Shown: positions 1 through 4,145 of the stretch, piece after piece
How positions within the stretch are numbered: position 1 is the stretch's first letter
Layout of the letters: every line of letters starts with the position of its first letter
Assembly: GCA_009845645.1 (NCBI GenBank)
Contig: VXZF01000681.1
Coordinates: forward strand, 1-9,853
Length of the DNA: 9,853 nucleotides
DNA from: Gemmatimonadota bacterium
Lineage (GTDB): Bacteria > Latescibacterota > UBA2968 > UBA8231
Direction: 5' to 3'
Notes under the pieces: model-generated
The model's database searches: none
The model's input: only the letters and a program-made list of their open reading frames with translations
What the model was told of the DNA's origin: nothing
Made by a program: the position numbers and the translations under genes

Positions 1-861
1 TGGCAAGGGGCCTTGCTGTGGGAATTGTACTACAAGACGGCCGAGCAACTGCACTCGGATCGGGAGGCCCTAGAGGCCAAACAGCGCGCGCGCCAGAAAC
101 TCGACGAGCACCTTGACCACATCGAGGGCCACTGGCCGGCCCAGCGCGTCGTCCAGTTCCAAGAGCACATTGATCAGCTACCTCCCAGCTATTTGGTGGC
201 CTACAACCGCGCGCAGATTAAGGTGCATCTGGAGATGATTGCCCGCCTGAGCCGGGAGCAGCCTTTTGTCTTGGAATTCATCGAGCACGAGGGGCACACT
301 GAGGTCGTCATCTGCACCCGCGACCAGCGCCAACTCATGGCCAAGATCTGCGGCGCTTTGGCCGTCAACGACATCAACATCCTCCGCGCGGATGTCAATA
401 CCCGCGCCGACGATGTGGTACTCGACATTTTCCAGGTGACCAACATCGACGGCAGCCCGGCGCTGCCCGACTGGAAGAAGGAGCGCATGCGCGAGCGGGT
501 GGCCGAGGTTATTTCGCTACGGCTAAAGGCCCGCGACTTGATAGCGAAGTACAGCAGCAGTTGGGATCGCCGCCGCCGCCAGCGGCAGTACGACCAGCCA
601 CCGCGCATTGCGTTTGACAATCACATCTCAGCCCGCTACACGGTCGTCGATATCGAAGCCCAAGACACTGTGGGCCTGCTGTACAGAATCGCGTATCTGC
701 TGGACGAATTGGATCTCGACATCCACCGTGCCATTATCAATACGGTGGCGGCGCGGGCGCAAGATTCCTTCTACATCGTCGATGCCGAGGGGCAGAAGAT
801 CACCAGCCACGAGGAACTCGACCGGATACAGCAGTACCTGCTCGACGGGCTGGCGTCTTAG
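1..861 (+). CDS. glnD: C-terminal part of GlnD, bifunctional PII uridylyltransferase/uridylyl-removing enzyme (5' partial)
   Basis: The frame is open from base 1 (reads W-Q-G-A-L-L-W-E-L-Y-Y) and stops at 859-861, so the start lies outside the window; the TTG at 13 is internal. The 286 visible residues contain two ACT domains, at about residues 100-172 (starting near EVVICTRDQRQLMAKICGAL) and about 212-284 (TVVDIEAQDTVGLLYRIAYL). The 'LLWELYYKTA' opening matches the helix that follows the HD domain in GlnD. In this family the N-terminal nucleotidyltransferase and HD domains add and remove UMP on PII signalling protein, and the ACT pair senses glutamine; those catalytic domains are upstream and not visible. 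The sequence order HD-tail, ACT, ACT ending within a few residues of the stop is the normal GlnD C-terminus. It looks intact and is the one clear core gene here. Confidence 0.9.
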   Translation, partial: WQGALLWELYYKTAEQLHSDREALEAKQRARQKLDEHLDHIEGHWPAQRVVQFQEHIDQLPPSYLVAYNRAQIKVHLEMIARLSREQPFVLEFIEHEGHTEVVICTRDQRQLMAKICGALAVNDINILRADVNTRADDVVLDIFQVTNIDGSPALPDWKKERMRERVAEVISLRLKARDLIAKYSSSWDRRRRQRQYDQPPRIAFDNHISARYTVVDIEAQDTVGLLYRIAYLLDELDLDIHRAIINTVAARAQDSFYIVDAEGQKITSHEELDRIQQYLLDGLAS

Positions 862-869
862 ATCTGTAA

Positions 870-1061
870 TCAATCCGGCTCATTGGATCCCATGGCCCGC
901 TGAAGGGCTTGGTAGTTCTCGTTTACCTGTTGGAAGTACGGGTGCGGGTGCCCGATCTGGCGGCGAAAGGTGTCGAAGATTTCCAGCGCCCGTCGCATCA
1001 ACGGCTCAGCGTCCTCGCTCCGGTGAGTGGCCTGTAGCAGTGCCGCCAAGTTTAACATCAC
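870..1061 (-). pseudogene. 3' remnant of a tetratricopeptide-repeat (TPR) protein
   Basis: Read on the minus strand this gives 63 residues: a TPR unit (NLAALLQATHRSEDAEPLMR, then RALEIF) followed by GHPHPYFQQVNENYQALQRA and a short tail. That arrangement, a last TPR followed by a G-H-x-H-P-x-F/L...NY...L-Q-A-M-G tail, is the usual end of long bacterial TPR proteins. The frame upstream is closed by a TGA at 1076-1074, so only the final repeat survives, and the GTG-ATG at its start falls inside a repeat. No ribosome binding site precedes it. It lies tail to tail with glnD, eight bases from its stop. It is most likely the decayed end of a gene whose body was deleted, possibly when the vapBC segment arrived. 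A functional single-TPR peptide is possible but less likely. Confidence 0.6.
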
Positions 1062-1067
1062 TCCAGT

Positions 1068-1144
1068 TGTAAATCAGAATTGTTTTATAAATTTGCAGAG
1101 GCGATTCTGCGCGCGATGGACGCAATTCGGGTCTGCGGCTCCTG
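1068..1144 (+). other. Possible protein 3' end remnant between the TPR remnant and vapBC
   Basis: In one forward frame the bases read CKSELFYKFAEAILRAMDAI then RVCGS and a TGA at 1142-1144. The string has the look of a natural helical protein C-terminus, but there is no start and no family I recognise. It may be scrap of a gene removed by the event that placed vapBC here. Apart from this and the TPR remnant nothing else is visible between glnD and the vapBC operator. Confidence 0.2.
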
Positions 1145-1164
1145 ACCCTAATGTAGTCCGGACG

Positions 1165-1204
1165 TTTGCATCACCGCATCAAATACATTATCATTTGATG
1201 CAAA
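1165..1204 (+). promoter_or_regulatory. Nested palindromic operator and promoter of the vapBC operon
   Basis: A perfect 9-bp inverted repeat, GCATCAAAT (1176-1184) and ATTTGATGC (1193-1201), is separated by 8 bases. A second, wider pair overlaps it: TTTGCATC (1165-1172) and GATGCAAA (1197-1204). A promoter-like pair TTGCAT (1166-1171) and TATCAT (1189-1194) with 17 bases between them sits inside the repeats, placing the transcript start near 1201, about 20 bases before the antitoxin ATG. RHH antitoxins of VapB type, usually with their toxin, bind such palindromes to repress their own operon; autoregulation here is inferred from the position. The palindrome is seen directly; the promoter assignment is weaker. 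Confidence 0.65.
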
Positions 1205-1220
1205 TAACAGGAGCATCCTA

Positions 1221-1451
1221 ATGAGAACGACACTCGATATCGACGACCCCGTCCTCCGGGAGTTGAAGCAGCTCCAAACCAAGGAGGGCAAGTCCCTAGG
1301 TAGGCTCGTATCCGACCTGCTAGCACGTGCGCTGAAGGAAGATTCAGCCCCTTCCACCTCCACTGCGCCTCCGGTCTGGATCGCAAAGCCGATGGGCGCA
1401 CGCGTCAATCTCTCCGACAAGGAAGCCGTGCATCGGGCCTTGGACCGCTGA
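1221..1451 (+). CDS. vapB: VapB-type antitoxin, ribbon-helix-helix family
   Basis: 76 residues. The N-terminal part (MRTTLDIDDPVLRELKQLQ, then TKEGKSLGRLVSDLLARAL, residues 1-38) has the pattern of a ribbon-helix-helix DNA-binding domain: a short beta strand followed by two helices. The remaining part (residues 39-76) contains a proline/serine-rich linker and PVWIAKPMGARVNLSDKEAV, which would be the toxin-wrapping segment in VapB-like antitoxins. The ATG is preceded by AGGAG at 1209-1213 with a 7-base gap, and the palindromic operator lies just upstream. The toxin gene starts 6 bases after the stop, so the two are co-transcribed. The expected role is neutralising the PIN toxin and repressing the operon. 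Confidence 0.85.
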   Translation: MRTTLDIDDPVLRELKQLQTKEGKSLGRLVSDLLARALKEDSAPSTSTAPPVWIAKPMGARVNLSDKEAVHRALDR

Positions 1452-1457
1452 TCGCCC

Positions 1458-1892
1458 ATGAGCTATTCCTTGGACGTCAACATCCTTCTCTATTCGTCGG
1501 ACGCCTCCAGTCCATTCCATGCGAAAGCCAAGAGCTTTCTAGAATCCTGCATGAGTCGGAGCGACGTGCTCTATCTGAGTTGGCCGACGATAATGAGTTA
1601 TCTGCGCATTGCCACGCATCCATCCATATTCGATGAGCCGCTGATGCCCGAAGAGGCCATGGCCAACGTGGAGACGCTGCTCAATCTGCCCAATTCTCGC
1701 TGTCTGGCCGAGGAAGACGGATTCTGGGAGACGTGGCGATCCGTGACTAGTGAGACGGCCGTGCGTGGCAACTTGGTGCCGGATGCACACCTCGCCGCGC
1801 TGCTTCGCTTCCACGGGGTGCGTCGGCTGTACACGCACGACCGCGACTATCGGAGATTCGATTTTCTCGATGTACAGGACCCACTCGCTTGA
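1458..1892 (+). CDS. vapC: VapC-type toxin, PIN-domain ribonuclease
   Basis: 144 residues covering a whole PIN domain. The first acidic residue is D6 in SLDVNILLYS; the later acidic cluster is at NLVPDAHLAAL (D109) and YTHDRDYRRF (D128, D130). The central motif WPTIMSYLRIATHPSIF is typical of the TIGR00028-like VapC subgroup. In that motif the glutamate found in many PIN nucleases is not obvious: residue 47 is serine, so the second metal ligand may come from elsewhere. VapC toxins cut specific RNAs, commonly tRNA or rRNA; the target cannot be read here. It follows the antitoxin gene by 6 bases and no strong ribosome binding site is seen, consistent with coupled translation. Its last bases overlap the frame of a broken nucleotidyltransferase gene (TTGA at 1889-1892). 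A second stub of its 5' end is found near 3239. Confidence 0.85.
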   Translation: MSYSLDVNILLYSSDASSPFHAKAKSFLESCMSRSDVLYLSWPTIMSYLRIATHPSIFDEPLMPEEAMANVETLLNLPNSRCLAEEDGFWETWRSVTSETAVRGNLVPDAHLAALLRFHGVRRLYTHDRDYRRFDFLDVQDPLA

Positions 1893-2131
1893 CGCTCGAT
1901 GAACAAAAACTCAGAGGAATGGTACCCGTCACCGACAAACTCCTTGACCAGATGGTCCAGGCCATCGTCGCCGAGGTCGATCCCGAGCAGGTGATCCTCT
2001 TCGGCTCGCGGCGATGCGCGGGAAGATTCGGACATTGATCTGGTGGAGGCCGAGCCGTTTGGGAAGAATCGGAAGCTTGCCCTTGAAAGCCTCATTGACA
2101 CCCTCTTACCCCAAGCTCATAGAGGAGAATA
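1889..2131 (+). pseudogene. Broken copy of a minimal nucleotidyltransferase (MNT) gene
   Basis: From 1889 the frame reads LTLDEQKLRGMVPVTDKLLD and continues to VILFGSR, closely matching the N-terminus of the intact MNT protein encoded at 3270-3644. A stretch of about 80 bases (roughly 1919-2017) is almost identical at DNA level to about 3309-3407. After 'GGCTCGCG' (about 2018) about 8 bases are missing relative to the intact copy, shifting the frame exactly within the GSx10DxD catalytic loop. A further 6 bases are lost after 'GATCT'. Similarity continues in the other frame (DIDLVEAEPFG) to about 2062 and then ends. The new frame runs on to a TAA at 2130-2132, which overlaps the cupin ATG. The putative TTG start overlaps the vapC stop by 4 bases. 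It cannot make a working enzyme. Confidence 0.85.
2121..2128 (+). promoter_or_regulatory. Ribosome binding site of the cupin gene
   Basis: AGAGGAGA lies just before the ATG at 2132, with AGGAG ending 4 bases upstream. It is one of the stronger Shine-Dalgarno matches in the window and fixes the cupin start. It lies within the tail of the broken nucleotidyltransferase frame. Confidence 0.7.
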
Positions 2132-2545
2132 ATGTCAGCGCACTCTAAGCCAACCTGCAAAGTAATTCGCGGCCGAGGAACCTACGAAGGCAAACAGGCT
2201 CTCACCTATGTCTCAGGGATCGCCGCCGAGACCACCGGCTCGCAGGGTATTTGCATGCACCTGCTGAACATACCGCCTAAAGAACGAGCCAAGGCCCACC
2301 TGCACGAAAACCACGAAACAGCTATTTATGTCATTAGCGGCCAAGCTATAATGTGGTATGGGGAGCGGCTGGAGGAGCATGAAGACATCAACAGCGGCGA
2401 CTTTATTTACATCCCCGCCGGCGTCCCGCACCTTCCCTACAATCCCAGCGAGACCGAAACCTGCACTGCTGTGATCGCTCGGACGGATCCCAACGAGCAA
2501 GAGAGCGTTAAACTCTTACCCGAACTGGACGGGATACACAGCTAG
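2132..2545 (+). CDS. Small single-domain cupin protein
   Basis: 137 residues, one cupin barrel. Cupin motif 1 is visible as AHLHENHETAIYVISG, giving metal-ligand candidates H56, H58 and E62. Motif 2 is GDFIYIPAGVPHLPYN, giving H100. All four usual metal-binding positions are therefore present, so it likely binds a divalent metal. Single-domain cupins include isomerases, dioxygenases and sensor-like proteins; nothing in the sequence picks a substrate. There is no signal peptide or membrane segment, so it should be cytoplasmic. The start is supported by a good ribosome binding site. A second strong ribosome-binding-like sequence (AGAGGAG, 2548-2554) follows its stop but leads only to a seven-codon ORF (ATG 2558, stop 2579-2581). 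The GNAT gene follows after about 75 bases on the same strand and may be co-transcribed. Confidence 0.85.
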   Translation: MSAHSKPTCKVIRGRGTYEGKQALTYVSGIAAETTGSQGICMHLLNIPPKERAKAHLHENHETAIYVISGQAIMWYGERLEEHEDINSGDFIYIPAGVPHLPYNPSETETCTAVIARTDPNEQESVKLLPELDGIHS

Positions 2546-2620
2546 ACAGAGGAGTCGATGTGCCCATCACAAGAAAAGTGAGCGGTAAACATCGAACTCA
2601 ACCTCTTTTTCTACTTCGCC

Positions 2621-3187
2621 ATGCTCAAAGAAGGTCAACTCGTCAAAGCCATTCCCCTAGAAAGGGGACAGGTGCTGTGCCGCTATCCACGCTGGCAGGA
2701 CATACCCTCATACGTCGAAATGTGCCAGATTCTGCACCGCGAGCGGGTGCGGGCCTATCACGCTGATACGGATTTCGCCCTAGGCTGCCAACGCTTGGCT
2801 CGGATCATGGTCGAAGTCGAGACAGGTCAGGCCTCCCACCTTTTGCTGGAGATGGATGGACGCATTATCGGCGAGGGCCGCATGGCTCCCCGCAGCCGGG
2901 TCATGGGGGTTTTGGGAATCAAAATCATCGGCGAGTACCAGGGGCGGCGCTTAGGCACGGCGCTGATGGAGATTTTGGAGGAAGAGGCGCGCAAAATGGA
3001 ATTGCAGCAGATTTACTTAACTGTATTCGCCAATAACACCCCTGCCCGCCGTTTGTACGAAAAGGTTGGTTATCGGCAAGTAGGGCGCATTGCCGAATGG
3101 TTCAATGAAGAGGACGAAGACGGCCATATTGCGCTGGTGGACAAAATAGATATGATGAAACGCCTAGAGCCGGATGCGCGAGAATGA
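2621..3187 (+). CDS. GNAT-family N-acetyltransferase
   Basis: 188 residues with a GNAT fold in the middle and C-terminal half. The acetyl-CoA pyrophosphate-binding motif A is GIKIIGEYQGRRLGTALMEI (about residues 107-126; core Q-G-R-R-L-G-T-A). Motif B is the later NNTPARRLYEKVGYRQVGR (about 142-160), the usual 'asparagine...ALYEKxGF' element. It should transfer an acetyl group from acetyl-CoA to an amine; the substrate is unknown and could be a small molecule or a protein N-terminus. ATG 2621 is the only ATG before the domain in this frame after a stop at 2579-2581, but no clear ribosome binding site precedes it. Bases 2582-2620 are also open in frame and read AVNIELNLFFYFA, which lacks a start codon. 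The stop overlaps a mini-ORF by ATGA at 3184-3187. Confidence 0.85.
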   Translation: MLKEGQLVKAIPLERGQVLCRYPRWQDIPSYVEMCQILHRERVRAYHADTDFALGCQRLARIMVEVETGQASHLLLEMDGRIIGEGRMAPRSRVMGVLGIKIIGEYQGRRLGTALMEILEEEARKMELQQIYLTVFANNTPARRLYEKVGYRQVGRIAEWFNEEDEDGHIALVDKIDMMKRLEPDARE

Positions 3188-3273
3188 AGACACCTGTGAT
3201 CATTTTCACCGACGACGCGGCTGGAAGAGCATGTAGGCATCAACTTTCTCTACTCGTCGGACGGTTCCAATGA
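3184..3273 (+). pseudogene. 29-codon mini-ORF, probable truncated gene start fused to a vapC 5' remnant
   Basis: ATG at 3184 overlaps the GNAT stop as ATGA. The frame reads MKTPVIIFTDDAAGRA and continues to a TGA at 3271-3273, which in turn overlaps the MNT ATG (3270) as ATGA. The first 16 or so codons look like the N-terminus of a protein whose remainder is missing; I do not recognise the family. From about 3233 on, the DNA instead resembles the 5' end of vapC in another frame. The simplest reading is a gene in the cupin-GNAT operon cut off when the vapC-MNT segment joined here. As it stands it may just couple translation of GNAT to MNT. Confidence 0.45.
3236..3270 (+). pseudogene. 5' stub of a vapC-like PIN toxin gene
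   Basis: In the frame of 3236-3280 the sequence reads GINFLYSSDGSNDA then stop. This parallels DVNILLYSSDASS at residues 6-18 of the intact VapC (1473-1511). At DNA level CAACTTTCTCTACTCGTCGG (3241-3260) aligns with CAACATCCTTCTCTATTCGTCGG at 1478-1500 after a 3-base gap, with only two mismatches in the following 18 bases. The start codon and all the rest of the toxin are gone, and the intact MNT gene begins directly after it. It marks a second, deleted copy of the vapC-MNT junction. Confidence 0.65.
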
Positions 3274-3644
3274 CGCCTAATGAGCAAAAAGTTTCTACTG
3301 CCAAGGGAATGGTACCTGTCACTGACGCGCTCCTCGACCAGATGGTCCAGGCCATCGTCGCCGAGGTCGATCCCGAGCAGGTGATCCTCTTCGGCTCTCG
3401 CGCTCGGGGCGACGCGCGGGAAGATTCGGATGTCGATCTCGTAGTGGTGGAGGCCGAGCCGTTTGGCCCGGAGCGAAGTCGCCGTCAGGAACTGGTCAGG
3501 CTCTACCACACGCTGGTCGAATTCCCCGTTTCCACAGATATCCTCGTCTATTCTCATGACGACGTCGACTACTGGCGCGACTCGCTCAATCACGTTCTGG
3601 CGCGGGCGCTGCGGGAGGGGAAGGTGCTTTATGAGCGACGTTAA
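3270..3644 (+). CDS. mntA: MNT-domain minimal nucleotidyltransferase (antitoxin of an MNT-HEPN pair)
   Basis: 124 residues. The nucleotidyltransferase signature GSx10DxD is complete: G42-S43 in LFGSRARG and D54-x-D56 in EDSDVDLVVV. A third acidic residue is likely D89 in FPVSTDILVY. In known MNT-HEPN (MntA-HepT) systems the MNT protein neutralises the HEPN toxin by AMPylating it; this role is inferred from the pairing, since the HEPN gene overlaps by 14 bases. The start at 3270 is kept because the upstream coding text (TPNEQK) is also conserved in the broken copy at 1889-2062; ATG 3309 is the alternative and would lose 13 residues. No strong ribosome binding site is visible before 3270, but the ATGA overlap with the preceding mini-ORF could supply coupling. 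Two tell-tale neighbours, the vapC stub upstream and the broken copy at 1889, show that it belongs to a duplicated segment. Confidence 0.85.
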   Translation: MTPNEQKVSTAKGMVPVTDALLDQMVQAIVAEVDPEQVILFGSRARGDAREDSDVDLVVVEAEPFGPERSRRQELVRLYHTLVEFPVSTDILVYSHDDVDYWRDSLNHVLARALREGKVLYERR

Positions 3645-4029
3645 ATGTGCGAGGATGCTGTTGGATGCGGCTGAGCGCGATATCGCGGCTCTTCGAGCCA
3701 TGTGCCGTTCAGACGAAATCTCCGACGAGATTTTCGGCTTTCACGTGCAGCAGGCCGTCGAGAAGTTGTTCAAATCTTGGATCGCTCTACTGGGCGAGGT
3801 GTATCCACTGACCCACAATATCGAAAGATTGTTCAATCTCCTCGCCGATCAAGGCGTCGCTGTGGAGCCCTTCCGCAAGCTGATTGATTACACCCCATAC
3901 GCCCTTGAGTTTCGTTATACAGGTGTGGACTCAAGTACCGAAGCAATTGATCGCGAGGGTACTCTTGCGATCGTCGAAGCGTTGCTGGAGGAGGTCCGGC
4001 GGCGCTTGGTGGAGGTGGAGGGAGTGTGA
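3631..4029 (+). CDS. hepT: HEPN-domain protein (toxin of the MNT-HEPN pair)
   Basis: 132 residues starting at ATG 3631, inside the end of mntA (14-base overlap) and preceded by GGGAGGGGAAGG at 3612-3623. The fold pattern is an all-helical HEPN domain of the PF05168 type: VQQAVEKLFKSWIALLGEVY (about 39-58) and TPYALEFRYTGVD (about 88-100), with THNIERLFNL between. HEPN toxins are RNases acting on tRNA or other RNA. The canonical Rx4-6H catalytic motif is not evident; the conserved-looking arginine is R95 in EFRYTG with no histidine a few residues later, so ribonuclease activity is less certain than in HepT proteins. A longer start in this frame (upstream at 3463) would run through mntA and is a shadow. 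The stop overlaps the GTG of a short HsdS-like remnant. Confidence 0.8.
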   Translation: MSDVKCARMLLDAAERDIAALRAMCRSDEISDEIFGFHVQQAVEKLFKSWIALLGEVYPLTHNIERLFNLLADQGVAVEPFRKLIDYTPYALEFRYTGVDSSTEAIDREGTLAIVEALLEEVRRRLVEVEGV

Positions 4030-4121
4030 TAGAGTGGCCTCGTGTTCGGGTTGGAGACGTAGCCCAAGAGTTCATCAGCGGTAGCGCTTCGATCCTCGAA
4101 TTCCCCCTTTTTCATTTTTAA
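4026..4121 (+). pseudogene. Possible remnant of a type I restriction HsdS N-terminus
   Basis: A 31-codon frame starting GTG at 4026 overlaps the HEPN stop (GTGA at 4026-4029) and reads VIEWPRVRVGDVAQEFISG, then stops at 4119-4121. The W-P-x-V-R-x-G-D-V-A...SG pattern is the way target-recognition domains of HsdS specificity subunits commonly begin. MNT-HEPN pairs are known to sit between hsdM and hsdS in some type I restriction loci, which fits. Everything after about residue 20 is lost and the sequence turns into an AT-rich stretch ahead of the SIR2 gene. Chance similarity over a peptide this short cannot be excluded. Confidence 0.4.
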
Positions 4122-4145
4122 TTCAACAGAAATTTGCAGACTTAA

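Noticed and set aside
201..620. Long minus-strand frame opposite glnD
   Set aside because: Arginine- and serine-rich with no recognisable domain; it is the antisense shadow of a clear coding region.
608..1072. 154-codon forward frame overlapping the glnD end
   Set aside because: Out of frame with the second ACT domain, basic low-complexity composition, and it runs through the TPR remnant in antisense.
2582..2620. Open frame AVNIELNLFFYFA in front of the GNAT start, reminiscent of a ThiS/MoaD beginning
   Set aside because: Too short and without a start codon; the resemblance is a single beta-strand-like string.
2560..2766. GTG-started 68-codon frame after the cupin gene
   Set aside because: Despite an upstream AGAGGAG it overlaps the GNAT gene in another frame and its residues show no domain pattern.
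3463..3630. N-terminal extension of the HEPN gene back to 3463
   Set aside because: It would lie inside mntA; ATG 3631 has a good ribosome binding site and fits the family length.
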